Source: Thermohalobaculum sp038534135 (GTDB lineage: Bacteria > Pseudomonadota > Alphaproteobacteria > Rhodobacterales > Rhodobacteraceae). From it: 64,000 bases of DNA. A model generated the notes under the pieces. The model was not told the origin of the DNA and did not search any database. It saw nothing but the letters and a program-made list of their open reading frames with translations. The position numbers and the translations under genes were made by a program. This document shows, one piece after another, positions 49,428-58,459 of the stretch. Numbering within the stretch: position 1 is the first letter of the stretch; each line of letters starts with the position of its first letter. The stretch spans positions 1 to 64,000 of the forward strand of contig JBCAXJ010000012.1 of NCBI GenBank assembly GCA_038534135.1. Direction: 5' to 3'.

Positions 49428-49826
49428 TCAGGGGGTATCCTTAGCGATTGTGCTTACAAGGTCCACGATGCGGCGCCGGGTCGGGACGTCATCGATCTTG
49501 AGGAATGCCATAGAGAGCGCGTGACCCTCGGCAGATGCGAGAAACGCCTGGACGGACGCCGTGCGTTCCGCAACCTCTTCTGCGTCCACATCGGACCCGG
49601 GTGTGGGCAGGCCATCGTAGAAGTACTGCACCGGCACCGAGAGGATTTGCGAGATCTTGAAAAGCCGACCGGCACCGATACGGTTCTGGCCCTTCTCGTA
49701 TTTCTGGATCTGCTGGAACGTCAGCCCCAGCGCAGCACCGAGCTGTTCCTGGCTTACCCCAAGCGTCATCCGCCGAATTCTCACACGGCTTCCGACAAAT
49801 GCATCGACATCGTCTGCTGATCTCAC
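49428..49826 (-). CDS. XRE-family transcriptional regulator upstream of metK
   Basis: 132 residues if started at GTG 49826, giving MRSADDVDAFVGSRVRIRRM, which aligns with the N-terminus of the paralogue at 489-851. A longer frame to ATG 49955 exists but adds residues unlike the family. The HTH (VSQEQLGAALGLTFQQIQKYE) lies at about residues 22-42 and is followed by the same VPVQYFYDGL patch. This gene is a conserved neighbour of lnt and metK in the group, and regulation of metK is plausible from position, but unproved. Confidence 0.85.
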   Translation of the reverse strand: MRSADDVDAFVGSRVRIRRMTLGVSQEQLGAALGLTFQQIQKYEKGQNRIGAGRLFKISQILSVPVQYFYDGLPTPGSDVDAEEVAERTASVQAFLASAEGHALSMAFLKIDDVPTRRRIVDLVSTIAKDTP

Positions 49827-50059
49827 ACCCGTTCCCACCTTCCGGGGCGCCGTGACCGATCGACCTGATACAGCAGCCGACAATCGCACAACGCCTGAGC
49901 CTGGGCGCGCCAACTCAGATAGCTCGAAAGACACCTCAACCGTCGGTTGCGGCATTCGAGTCCGGCGCGGAAAAACTCCTATTTATGCCTGCGCCCCTCC
50001 TTGAGCCAACGCCCAAGCGCTCTTCCCGATTTCAAGGTAGTAAAATAATTTTACAGATG

Positions 50060-51613
50060 TCAATCGAACCGAAATACATGTCGCCGCAAAAAAGTGAAAA
50101 AAACCATCGCAACAAGCAGAATGGTGAAAGATATATCGCCAACTATACTGTAGAGTGTAGAGGGCAATGCATCAGGCAACCTAGCGTCTAATCTGTCATA
50201 GTTGTGCATTTCTATTGATGCAACCAGACGTCCGTATGAATCAATCATAGCAGAGATCCCAGTGTTGGTTGCACGCACGACGGGTAAGCCCTGTTCGACA
50301 GCCCGAAATCGCGCCTGGGCAAGATGCTGTTGCGGCCCAGCAAACGACCCGAACCAGGCATCGTTGGTGATCTGCGCGATCCATGCGGGACGCTCCGGAC
50401 CCACGGCCTCGTAGGGAAAAATCGCCTCGTAACAGATGATCGGCGAGAACGATGGCAGCCCTGGAAGTTGAAGCGTCTGCGGGCCAGGCCCGCGGGAGAA
50501 CCCAGCGCCTTCGCTGAAATCCGGCAGGCCGAGCTTTCCCAGAACCTCAACAAGCGGCATGTACTCACCGAACGGGACGAGATGATGCTTGTCATAGCGC
50601 GGGCCAAGCGTCCCGTCCGGTAGAATTGTGTGAAACGCGTTGCTGAGGAACTCCCCGTCTGCCCGCTGTTCACGGTGGAAAGCTCCGAGAATGACCGGAG
50701 CTCCGCCCGCCGCTTGCGCAATGCGCTCAACCTCCGCTGGATTCTCGGTTGGAACGAAGAACACCGCCATCTCGGGCCATATGACCAAGTCCGGCATCTG
50801 ATCGCCGGTCCTGGGTGGCGCTGATGTGGCGTCTAGAGCGCGCTTGTAGAACTCTTCGCGGTAACCCGGTTCCCACTTCAGATGCTGCGGCGCATTGGGT
50901 TGAACCAAACGGATAAGCGGTTGAGTGGGCGAGGTGACGACCTCTGGCGGAACGCGCGCGGTCCCTGCGATCCAAAGCGCTGTGAATGCGGCGAGTGACA
51001 GAGCAACCGGGACGAACCTTCGCTCGGCCAATGCGATCAACGGTACACTCGTCAGAGCGAGTGTGATGAACGTCAGGCCGAACGGTCCGGCCCAACTCGC
51101 CACCTGCATGATCGGTGTGTCCAACCAGACATAGGCCGGGAGCGCCCACGGGAACCCGGTCAGCACATATCCCCGCGCCAATTCCACGGCCGACAGCATC
51201 GTCGCGAGCACCAAGGCCCCGTGCCAGCCCACGCGTGCCCAGCTGCGTTTTGCGACCCAAAAGGCCAGTGCCCAGAACAGTGCAAGACCGGCAGGCAGTC
51301 CCATGACGCCCAGCGGCATCATCAACAGGAACTTGTCCGGGTCGACCAGAAAAGCGTTACCGATCCAGTGCAGTCCGGTGACAAAGTACCCAAAGCCCGC
51401 GGCCCATCCGGTCCATGCCGCACTTCTGGCAGACGGTGCGCCATGGACAAGCCAGACGAGGATCGGCACGGCCAGGAACATCAGCCACGGGATGCCGACG
51501 GGTGGTTGCCCGGCCGTCATCAAAACACCCGAAAAAGCCGCCAGGCTAAGGCGTTGCCACCGGCTCAGGCCCGAAGCCGCCGCGACCGGCGAGAACCCGG
51601 TCAACGCGCGCAT
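50060..51613 (-). CDS. lnt: Apolipoprotein N-acyltransferase
   Basis: Inner-membrane enzyme that adds the third acyl chain to lipoproteins from phospholipid. 517 residues: about six N-terminal membrane helices, then the nitrilase-like periplasmic domain with catalytic Glu in VIWPEMAVFF near residue 268, Lys in YDKHHLVPFGEY near 337, and Cys in PIICYEAIFP near 391, and a C-terminal membrane helix. The gene is part of phoH-ybeY-corC-lnt and starts 6 bases after the corC stop. The four lipoproteins encoded in this window are its likely substrates. Confidence 0.96.
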   Translation of the reverse strand: MRALTGFSPVAAASGLSRWQRLSLAAFSGVLMTAGQPPVGIPWLMFLAVPILVWLVHGAPSARSAAWTGWAAGFGYFVTGLHWIGNAFLVDPDKFLLMMPLGVMGLPAGLALFWALAFWVAKRSWARVGWHGALVLATMLSAVELARGYVLTGFPWALPAYVWLDTPIMQVASWAGPFGLTFITLALTSVPLIALAERRFVPVALSLAAFTALWIAGTARVPPEVVTSPTQPLIRLVQPNAPQHLKWEPGYREEFYKRALDATSAPPRTGDQMPDLVIWPEMAVFFVPTENPAEVERIAQAAGGAPVILGAFHREQRADGEFLSNAFHTILPDGTLGPRYDKHHLVPFGEYMPLVEVLGKLGLPDFSEGAGFSRGPGPQTLQLPGLPSFSPIICYEAIFPYEAVGPERPAWIAQITNDAWFGSFAGPQQHLAQARFRAVEQGLPVVRATNTGISAMIDSYGRLVASIEMHNYDRLDARLPDALPSTLYSIVGDISFTILLVAMVFFTFLRRHVFRFD

Positions 51614-51619
51614 ACTGGA

Positions 51620-52603
51620 TTATTCCGCAGCCTGCCGCAGCGGCGTGCCGCCGTTGCCGCGGCTTACGCGCATCCGTTTGATCCGCCGCGCGTCGGCATC
51701 GACGATTTCGAACTCGTAACCCTCTGGATGCAGGATCACCTCACCGCGCGTCGGCACGCGATTTGCGATCATGAAGACGAGGCCGCCCAGGGTCGAGACC
51801 TCCTCGTCCCATCCCTCCGGCACGAGAGTCAAAGACGACGCTGCCTCGAACTCGCGGATATCTGCCCGCGCATTCACGACGTAGCCACCTTCGCCTTCAG
51901 CGTGCCAGTCATCCGACGCTTCGTCGCTGTCGTGCTCGTCTTCGATATCACCGACGACCTGTTCAACGAGATCCTCGATCGTGATCAAACCGTCGACACC
52001 GCCGAATTCGTCGATCACCAATGCCATGTGGACACGCTCGCCCTGCATCTTTTGCAGAAGCGCCGCAATGCGCATGGACGGCGGGACGAACAGAGCAGTG
52101 CGGATGTGATCTCTGACCTTGAAGTCATTCGTGCCCTGCTGGCGCCCGAACCCATACGCGAGTGCGAGATCCTTCATGTGCACAAAGCCCAGCGGATCAT
52201 CCAGCGTCTCGTGATAAACTGGAAGACGGGAGAAACCGCATTCTTCAAAAGCCGATATCGAGTCCTCGAGCGATGTATCATCGGCGATCGCCTCGACATC
52301 AGCGCGCGGCGTCATCACGTCTTCTACCCGCAGATCGCGCAGGCGCAGGATGTTGTTGACCATTGCCAATTCGGCAGGCGTACCAGACCGGAAAGCCGGA
52401 CCCAGAGCATCGGGATTGGTCACTTCGCCATTGGATGAAATTTCAGCCCCGTTCGAACGCCCAAACAATCGCGACAAAAACGATGGCGTATGCCCGTTGG
52501 TCCGGATGGTGCCCGAAGGCGATGACGGAGGCTCCGTGATCTCTTCCGAGATCTCGAGCTTGGTCGGACCGGTCTGCGATCCGCGACTTCGGTCAGGGTC
52601 CAT
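51620..52603 (-). CDS. CBS-domain CorC/HlyC-type protein
   Basis: 327 residues. An N-terminal polar region, then two CBS domains (VEDVMTPRADVEAI near residue 93 to LALAYGF, and FVPPSMRIAALLQKMQ to DGLITIEDLVEQVVGDIEDEHD), then a C-terminal CorC_HlyC/transporter-associated FAD-like domain (STLGGLVFMIANRVPTRGEV). It lacks the DUF21 membrane domain, so it is the short CorC (YbeX) type, implicated in Mg/Co efflux and, in recent work, in ribosome metabolism. It is located between ybeY and lnt as in many proteobacteria. Confidence 0.92.
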   Translation of the reverse strand: MDPDRSRGSQTGPTKLEISEEITEPPSSPSGTIRTNGHTPSFLSRLFGRSNGAEISSNGEVTNPDALGPAFRSGTPAELAMVNNILRLRDLRVEDVMTPRADVEAIADDTSLEDSISAFEECGFSRLPVYHETLDDPLGFVHMKDLALAYGFGRQQGTNDFKVRDHIRTALFVPPSMRIAALLQKMQGERVHMALVIDEFGGVDGLITIEDLVEQVVGDIEDEHDSDEASDDWHAEGEGGYVVNARADIREFEAASSLTLVPEGWDEEVSTLGGLVFMIANRVPTRGEVILHPEGYEFEIVDADARRIKRMRVSRGNGGTPLRQAAE

Positions 52604-52641
52604 CGTTTCTTTCTCTGCGGTGCGGCTGCACCGTGCCCCTC

Positions 52642-53154
52642 TTACGCATATGGATCGCCGAAGCCCGCTGAAATCATTGTGCGGGTCTCCAACGCTTCCA
52701 TTCTGCCTGCATCCTCGGGTGTTTCATGATCAAAGCCCAGCAGGTGCAGACATCCATGCAAGATCAGGTGCATCGCGTGGCTTTTCAAGGGTCGAGATGC
52801 CGCGTCGGCCTCACGTTCCAAGGTCTGCAGCGAAATTGCGACATCACCCAGAAAAACCGGCTGCCCTTCAACCATCGATACCGGCGGTTCTTCGGGCACA
52901 CCGCCGGGCGCCGACGGCGCCAGATCGAACACTGGCCAAGACAGGACATTGGTCGGCAAAGGCTTATCCCGAAATTCCCCATTCAGCGCCGCGATCCGAT
53001 CGTCGTCGCAGGCCATGATGCAAATTTCGAAGCGTCGATCGGAGTCTCTGAGCACGTTCAGCGCCAGGGCGGCGGCCTGCTCAGCAATATCGTCAATCTC
53101 CGGGAGCGCTTCCCGCCATCCCGGATGCTCGATCAACAAATCGACAATCGCCAT
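52642..53154 (-). CDS. ybeY: Endoribonuclease YbeY, rRNA maturation factor
   Basis: Zinc metalloprotein acting in 16S rRNA 3' processing and ribosome quality control. 170 residues; the metal motif H-G-C-L-H-L-L-G-F-D-H is at about residues 131-141, preceded by FLGDVAISLQ. The start MAIVDLLIEHPGW at ATG 53154 lies one base after the phoH stop (TGAaATG), implying coupling. The frame is open upstream within phoH but that part is shadow. Confidence 0.95.
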   Translation of the reverse strand: MAIVDLLIEHPGWREALPEIDDIAEQAAALALNVLRDSDRRFEICIMACDDDRIAALNGEFRDKPLPTNVLSWPVFDLAPSAPGGVPEEPPVSMVEGQPVFLGDVAISLQTLEREADAASRPLKSHAMHLILHGCLHLLGFDHETPEDAGRMEALETRTMISAGFGDPYA

Positions 53155-53155
53155 T

Positions 53156-54178
53156 TCAAACCGGAGCGTCCTTGTCGTAGGCCTGCACGATCTTCGCCAC
53201 CAGTGGATGGCGTACGATATCGACGGCCGAGAACCTGACAAAACCGATCTCGTCAACCTGCTCGAGGATCCGTAAGGCTTGTACGAGCCCCGACTGCACA
53301 CCCCGCGGAAGATCGATCTGGCTTGGATCGCCAGTGATCGCCATCCGGCTGCCTTCGCCCATCCGCGTGAGGAACATCTTCATCTGCATCTCGGTCGTGT
53401 TCTGTGCCTCGTCGAGCACCACGAACGCATTCGACAGAGTCCGACCCCGCATAAAGGCGAGCGGCGCGATCTCGATCTTGCCTTCCTCCAAGAGTTTGTT
53501 GACCTGTTTGCCCGGCAACATGTCCCCCAACGCATCGTAGAGCGGGCGCATGTAAGGGTCCATCTTCTCCTTCTCAGTGCCGGGAAGGAACCCAAGGCGT
53601 TCGCCCGCTTCGACGGCCGGGCGGCTCAGGATGATCTTGTCGACCTGACCGTCCACGAACATCGCCACGGCTGCGGCCACGGCAAGATAGGTCTTGCCTG
53701 TGCCCGCCGGGCCAATTCCGAACACCAGTTCATTGTTGAACAGATGAGACACGTAAACCCTCTGGGCGGTCGTGCGCGGCTCGATCGTTCTCTTCTTTGT
53801 CCGGATCTCGAGCCGCCCGCCTGGAAACATGTCGAGTTGCGTGGCAGCGCTCTGAGCCGATGCAGCCTCTCCAGCGGCCTCGGGGCCCATCCGGATGATC
53901 GCTTGAATATCCGCAGGTTCAACGGTGCGACCATCTTCAAGCCGTTCGTACAATGCCTGAAGAGCAGCCTTGGCGGCGACCTGAGTGTCCGCGGAACCAT
54001 GCAGTGCCAGAACATTGCCTCGCCGCATGATCACGACGTCCAGACCTTGCTCGATCTGCGCAAGATTTCGGTCAAACTGACCACAAAGCTCGATCAGAAG
54101 GCGATTGTCTGGAAACTCGATCAGGGTCTCGTGCAGGTCGTCAGGCAAACTGACATCCCCGGCGGCAGTACTCGACAC
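53156..54178 (-). CDS. phoH: PhoH family ATPase
   Basis: 340 residues. Walker A GIGPAGTGKTYLAVA near residue 151 and Walker B FVVLDEAQNTT near 250 lie in a RecD2/SF1-like core, with an N-terminal KH-like region (DVVIMRRGNVLALHG). The partnership with YbeY, its immediate neighbour, suggests rRNA or mRNA processing. GTG 54178 is the start, with AAGGA about 11 bases upstream. The gene heads phoH-ybeY-corC-lnt; miaB, often its upstream neighbour, is replaced here by nhaA. Confidence 0.94.
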   Translation of the reverse strand: MSSTAAGDVSLPDDLHETLIEFPDNRLLIELCGQFDRNLAQIEQGLDVVIMRRGNVLALHGSADTQVAAKAALQALYERLEDGRTVEPADIQAIIRMGPEAAGEAASAQSAATQLDMFPGGRLEIRTKKRTIEPRTTAQRVYVSHLFNNELVFGIGPAGTGKTYLAVAAAVAMFVDGQVDKIILSRPAVEAGERLGFLPGTEKEKMDPYMRPLYDALGDMLPGKQVNKLLEEGKIEIAPLAFMRGRTLSNAFVVLDEAQNTTEMQMKMFLTRMGEGSRMAITGDPSQIDLPRGVQSGLVQALRILEQVDEIGFVRFSAVDIVRHPLVAKIVQAYDKDAPV

Positions 54179-54281
54179 GAGATAATGTTCCTTTTCGCTC
54201 GATCACCACTACACGTTGACCGAGCCAAACCGGCGACGCAAGGGAAAACACAGTCACCCTTGCGTCACAGTCGGTGCAGGC

Positions 54282-55481
54282 TCATTCCGCGGCGTAGGCT
54301 TCCTTGCGGGCAGAGGGTGCATGGCCGCTTGCCGTCGCGTAGGCCAACACCGCGGCACCCAGCAGGCCGGAGAGCAGCGAACCCGACAACACACCCAACC
54401 GGACGGAGTTCTGGAATTCGATGTCCGAGAACGCGAGCGTGCCGATGAACAGACTCATCGTGAAACCGATCCCGGCCAGCAACGATACGCCATAAAGCTG
54501 CAGCATCGAACCGCCTTCCGGCGGCTGCGCCAGACCGAGCTTGATTGCGCCCCAGGCCATGCCGAAGACACCGATCTGTTTGCCGATGAACAGGCCCGCC
54601 GCGATGCCCAGCGTCAGCGGCGCACCAAAGTCGGCCAGCGAAAGCCCGCCCAGCGGGACACCGGCATTGGCGAAGGCGAAGACCGGCATCACGAAGAAAC
54701 TGACCCACGGCATCAGCGCATATTTCAGCGTGATCATTGGGGAATAGCCCGTGCTGTCGCGTTTGATTGGGATTGCGAAGCCCAGCGCCACGCCGGCCAG
54801 GGTCGCGTGCACCCCGGATTTCAGAACGCAGACCCACATCACCAGGCCAACGATGACGAACATACCCAGATTGCGGACACCGGCAAAGTTCATGCCGCCG
54901 AGAACGGCGAGGCCGCCCAGGCCGAGGAACAGCGCCGTGGTGGACAATTCGTCGGTGTAAAACACCGCGATGATGGCGATCGCGGCCAGGTCATCGACGA
55001 TTGCCAAGGCCAGCAAGAAGATCTTCAGCGACGGCGCAACACGGTTTCCGAACAGCGACAGCACGCCCAGAGCAAAAGCAATATCGGTAGCGGCCGGAAT
55101 CGCCCAGCCGCGTGCCTCGGCGCTTTCAATCCCGACGATGCCCACGAACACCAGCGCCGGTATGGCCATGCCACCGATCGCGCCGTAGACTGGCAGTGCA
55201 GCCTTCTGCCAGTCGCTCAGCGCGCCCTCGACGATCTCTTTCTTGATCTCAAGCGCCACGAACAGGAAGAAGATCGCCATGAGGCCGTCATTGATCCAAA
55301 GCAGCAAAGGCTTGTCTATGGCGGCGCCCTCGATGGCCACAGTCAGCTTCGCGCCCAGCAAAATGTCATAAATCGGCGTCAGAACGGCGATGTTTTCGAA
55401 CAGCAGCCCCAACAGCGCCGCTGCCGCGAGCACCAAGCCAGCCTTCGTCTCCGTCGACATGCCTTTGGCGGCACTGTCCAT
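54282..55481 (-). CDS. nhaA: Na+/H+ antiporter NhaA
   Basis: 399-residue inner-membrane antiporter with about twelve helices. LLWINDGLMAIFFLFVALEIKKE near residue 62 and the ion-binding PAATDIAFALGVLSL and LALAIVDDLAAIAIIA (two adjacent Asp) near 133-170 are diagnostic. ATG 55481 follows GGAGGA; an N-terminal extension of 61 codons is not conserved. The protein exchanges cytoplasmic Na+ for protons at alkaline pH, fitting a marine lifestyle. Divergent from clpS. Confidence 0.96.
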   Translation of the reverse strand: MDSAAKGMSTETKAGLVLAAAALLGLLFENIAVLTPIYDILLGAKLTVAIEGAAIDKPLLLWINDGLMAIFFLFVALEIKKEIVEGALSDWQKAALPVYGAIGGMAIPALVFVGIVGIESAEARGWAIPAATDIAFALGVLSLFGNRVAPSLKIFLLALAIVDDLAAIAIIAVFYTDELSTTALFLGLGGLAVLGGMNFAGVRNLGMFVIVGLVMWVCVLKSGVHATLAGVALGFAIPIKRDSTGYSPMITLKYALMPWVSFFVMPVFAFANAGVPLGGLSLADFGAPLTLGIAAGLFIGKQIGVFGMAWGAIKLGLAQPPEGGSMLQLYGVSLLAGIGFTMSLFIGTLAFSDIEFQNSVRLGVLSGSLLSGLLGAAVLAYATASGHAPSARKEAYAAE

Positions 55482-55636
55482 GCGTCGTTCCTCCGAGAAT
55501 ATTGAAGTCCAATCGCATGTAGGACCGTGTCTGTTTGGAACAATATTTTGCAGTGCGAAAAACGTTGTACGACGTTGGGAAAAACGCCGTAACAGCCGCA
55601 TTGGTTGCCCAGCGCATCGTGCTATGTTTGTTGCCC

Positions 55637-55945
55637 ATGGCGCAGACCGACACGGCAGATCCAAAGACCAAGACGAAACCGAAGGTCGAACGACCCCGGA
55701 TGTTCAAAGTCATCTTGCTGAACGACGATTTCACGCCGCGCGAGTTCGTCACGATCGTTCTGAAGGAAGTGTTCGGCATGGGTCCCGAGCGCGCACATGT
55801 GGTGATGATGACAGCCCACCAGAAAGGCGCCTGCGTCGTCGCTGTCTACACCAAGGACATCGCTGAAACGAAGGCCGAGCGCGCGATGGAGCTTGGCAAG
55901 GAGCACGGATTTCCGCTGATGTTCACCACCGAGCCCGAAGACTGA
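55637..55945 (+). CDS. clpS: ATP-dependent Clp protease adaptor ClpS
   Basis: 102 residues. The conserved RMFKVILLNDDFTPREFVTIVL, then AHVVMMTAHQKGACVVAVYT, form the N-degron binding pocket and ClpA contact. It delivers N-end-rule substrates to ClpAP. ATG 55637 is chosen because upstream residues are not conserved. clpA is not adjacent; phnM converges with it 6 bases after its stop. Confidence 0.95.
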   Translation: MAQTDTADPKTKTKPKVERPRMFKVILLNDDFTPREFVTIVLKEVFGMGPERAHVVMMTAHQKGACVVAVYTKDIAETKAERAMELGKEHGFPLMFTTEPED

Positions 55946-55951
55946 GCCGCC

Positions 55952-57139
55952 TCAGGCGACCTGTACGCCCTGAACCCAGGCCGCACGGACCATCGGGATG
56001 TGTTCGTTGATCGCGAACCGCACGAAGTCTGCGCGTGTCCCGGCTTCCAGGGCCCCACGATCGAGCAGATTTGTTGCCTTCGCGGGTGCCGCCGTCACGG
56101 TCGCCAATCCCTGCGCCATATTCCCCAAACGCTCGCCGAGCATCACTGCTCCCATCAAAAGTGCAGCTGGCACGTAATCCGAGGACAGGATGTCCAAAAG
56201 GCCGGCATCTGCGAGCTCATGCGCCGCAACGTTGCCCGAGTGCGACCCCCCGCGAACAACGTTCGGCGCCCCCATCATCACGGCGATGTTCTTCTCATGG
56301 CAAGCGCGGGCTGCATCCATCGTCGTGGGAAACTCGGCCAGTTGGACACCGTTTGACGCCGATTGATCGACGTGCTCGACAAGGGTGTCGTCGTGGCTCG
56401 CCAGGATCGCGCCCAGTTCCTTCGCACGGCGGATACCCGCTTGCTCGTGGGCAGGACCAAACTTCTCCTTGATCGACCGGAGCTTTGCAAAGTGATCCTC
56501 GATATCGGAGCCAGACATGGAATGCTTGCCGGACAGATAGGTGCGAAACTGTGCCAGATCAGCAAACTGCCGCTGCCCGGGAGTATGGTCCATCAAACTA
56601 ACGAGGCCGATCCGATCCTCGGTCCCAAATTCTGCCAGCTCCTCCACCAGAGTCTCAGAGCAGATCTCGGCACGCAGATGGATGAAATGGCTGATCTTCA
56701 GGAGATGTTTGGCGCGCAGATCCAGAATTTCGGTGCAGGTTTCGCGCGCATATTTGCCGTATTTCGATTTTGTCTCGGACAGGATCGACCCGACCCGCAA
56801 TGCGTCAAACACCGTCGTGATCCCGGTCGAGGCCAGTTCGGCATCATGGGCGATGATCGCGTTCCTGCGAGGCCACTTCACGCCGGGTCTCGGGACCAGA
56901 TGGCGCTCCAGATTGTCCGTGTGGAGCTCGACCAGCCCCGGCGCCAGATAATTGCCCTCGCAGTCTACAGCGCCTGGGACAGATGATCGGCCCTGAGCAA
57001 CCTCGGCGATACGACCGGCGACGACCCGGACGGAGCCCCCAATGACCTCATCCTCCAGAACAAGTCGTGCGTTCGTCAGAACCGTTTCACCGGCTGCAAC
57101 CGGGGTCGCGGATCGTGCCTCGGCACTCGCATCATTCAT
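55952..57139 (-). CDS. phnM: Alpha-D-ribose 1-methylphosphonate 5-triphosphate diphosphatase
   Basis: 395-residue amidohydrolase-superfamily enzyme that removes pyrophosphate from the PhnGHIL product to give ribose 1-methylphosphonate 5-phosphate, the substrate of PhnJ. VELHTDNLERHLVPRPGVKWP near residue 65, MDHTPGQRQFADL and ILASHDDT are typical PhnM stretches. ATG 57139 has GGAGAC upstream. It is separated from the other phn genes by the oppositely oriented DUF1045 gene and so has its own promoter, near a Pho-box-like site. Confidence 0.95.
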   Translation of the reverse strand: MNDASAEARSATPVAAGETVLTNARLVLEDEVIGGSVRVVAGRIAEVAQGRSSVPGAVDCEGNYLAPGLVELHTDNLERHLVPRPGVKWPRRNAIIAHDAELASTGITTVFDALRVGSILSETKSKYGKYARETCTEILDLRAKHLLKISHFIHLRAEICSETLVEELAEFGTEDRIGLVSLMDHTPGQRQFADLAQFRTYLSGKHSMSGSDIEDHFAKLRSIKEKFGPAHEQAGIRRAKELGAILASHDDTLVEHVDQSASNGVQLAEFPTTMDAARACHEKNIAVMMGAPNVVRGGSHSGNVAAHELADAGLLDILSSDYVPAALLMGAVMLGERLGNMAQGLATVTAAPAKATNLLDRGALEAGTRADFVRFAINEHIPMVRAAWVQGVQVA

Positions 57140-57177
57140 GGCGGTCTCCGTCTGCCGCGAGCATGTCGCATGTGATC

Positions 57178-57195
57178 GTCGCAGTTTTGTGACAA
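57178..57195 (-). promoter_or_regulatory. Pho-box-like site between phnM and DUF1045
   Basis: Read on the minus strand: TTGTCAC AAAA CTGCGAC, two half-sites with an 11-base period resembling CTGTCAT-N4-CTGTCAT. It matches well in the first half and partly in the second. It lies in the 103-base divergent region upstream of phnM and of the DUF1045 gene; PhoB control of phosphonate use is expected. Confidence 0.4.
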
Positions 57196-57242
57196 AGCGG
57201 TGCAAGAACCGCGCAATCAAATCTCAGGGGATCGCCTGAACT

Positions 57243-57929
57243 GTGTCTGAATTCACCCGATATGCCGTCTACTACGCGCCCCCTGTCGATTCCGATCTCG
57301 CGCGGTTCGGAGCCTCGTGGCTTGGCTGGGATGCCAACAGCGCCCGGACCTTGGCGCATCCGGAATGCGGCGTAGATGTCGCCCGAGTCACGGCGACGCC
57401 CAGGAAGTACGGATTTCATGGCACGCTGACCTCGCCACTGCGCCTGAAGTCCGGCGCTTCGGTGGATCAGCTTTCGGCCGCTGCGCGAGCCATCGCCACC
57501 ACCTCGGCGCCGTTCGAAGCCGCACCTCTTGTCCTGAAACACCTGGGCCACTTTCTCGCGCTGGCGCCTTCGGCACCGTCCGGCGATCTGAACGCCCTGC
57601 ACGCATCGCTCGTGCGTGGCCTGCTCGCATTTCGAGACGCGCTGACAGAGGATGATTTGCGGAAGAGGCGCGCGAACGGTCTGACCGATCGGCAAGAGAA
57701 GCTGCTCCGGGATTGGGGATATCCCTATGTGCTCGAAGAGTTCCGGTTTCATCTGACGCTGTCCGGCCGTCTCGACGCGGAAGAAGCCCGCGAGCTTGAA
57801 GCCGTCCTAACACCTCTAACCGAACCGTTCTGTAACGCCCCGTTCGAGGTCACGGAAATTGCGATGTTCGGTGAACGCGCTGCTGATGGACAGTTCCAGA
57901 TCATCGAGCGCTACCCATTGGCCGGCTGA
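57243..57929 (+). CDS. DUF1045 phosphonate-metabolism protein (2H phosphoesterase-like)
   Basis: 228 residues starting at GTG 57243. RYAVYYAPPVDSDLARFGASWLGWD and later YGFHGTLTSP and FRFHLTLSGRL give the two H-x-T/S motifs of the 2H (LigT/2'-5' RNA ligase-like) superfamily. This is the DUF1045/TIGR03223 family found almost only beside C-P lyase genes. It is thought to act on a cyclic phosphate such as ribose 1,2-cyclic phosphate 5-phosphate, a product of PhnJ; PhnPP and PhnO are absent here. The 3' end overlaps phnN by 19 bases on the opposite strand. Confidence 0.9.
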   Translation: MSEFTRYAVYYAPPVDSDLARFGASWLGWDANSARTLAHPECGVDVARVTATPRKYGFHGTLTSPLRLKSGASVDQLSAAARAIATTSAPFEAAPLVLKHLGHFLALAPSAPSGDLNALHASLVRGLLAFRDALTEDDLRKRRANGLTDRQEKLLRDWGYPYVLEEFRFHLTLSGRLDAEEARELEAVLTPLTEPFCNAPFEVTEIAMFGERAADGQFQIIERYPLAG

Positions 57930-58459
57930 GGCAGCGCCGCCCGAAACGCCGCGACGGCAGTTCTCAGATCGCCACCGTTCTCGACCGTGATCACATCGTC
58001 CCCAACAGGCGGGGCAAAACCTGCCCGCTTAAGACGCTCCGCGATGTCTTCGGCAGTTTCGCGCCCGCGTTGTGCGAGCCGTTCGGCTAAGACAGCCACG
58101 GGGGCCGCGACCACGATGACTCGGAAGCACTCGAAACGCTGCCGCCCGGTCTCGATCACATTTCGGGAAAGATTGGCAATCACGCTGAAGCCCGAAGCAA
58201 GGTGAGCATCTACGATGATCGGGATGCCATAACTCAGGCCATGAGCCTCCCAGTGTAAGGCGAATGCCCCGGCTTCGCGGCGGCGTGCGAACTCGGCAGC
58301 GTCGACGCTCTCGTAGTCCTCGCTGTCCGGCGCGGGCGGTCGCGTGATCACGCGTCGCGCGAGCATCAAGTCAGTGCGCCCGGCCATTGCTTCGCGGATC
58401 AAGGTGTCCTTGCCTGCACCAGACGGCCCGACCACCGCGACGAAAGCCCCTCGGATCAT
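57911..58459 (-). CDS. phnN: Ribose 1,5-bisphosphate phosphokinase
   Basis: 182-residue P-loop kinase making PRPP from ribose 1,5-bisphosphate and ATP. Walker A VGPSGAGKDTLI near residue 10, the RRVITRPPAPDSEDYESVD segment with the guanylate-kinase-like fold, and RLAQRGRETAEDIAERL near 135 fit PhnN. ATG 58459 overlaps the stop of phnL (ATGA). The last 19 bases overlap the DUF1045 gene on the other strand. Confidence 0.94.
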   Translation of the reverse strand: MIRGAFVAVVGPSGAGKDTLIREAMAGRTDLMLARRVITRPPAPDSEDYESVDAAEFARRREAGAFALHWEAHGLSYGIPIIVDAHLASGFSVIANLSRNVIETGRQRFECFRVIVVAAPVAVLAERLAQRGRETAEDIAERLKRAGFAPPVGDDVITVENGGDLRTAVAAFRAALPQPANG

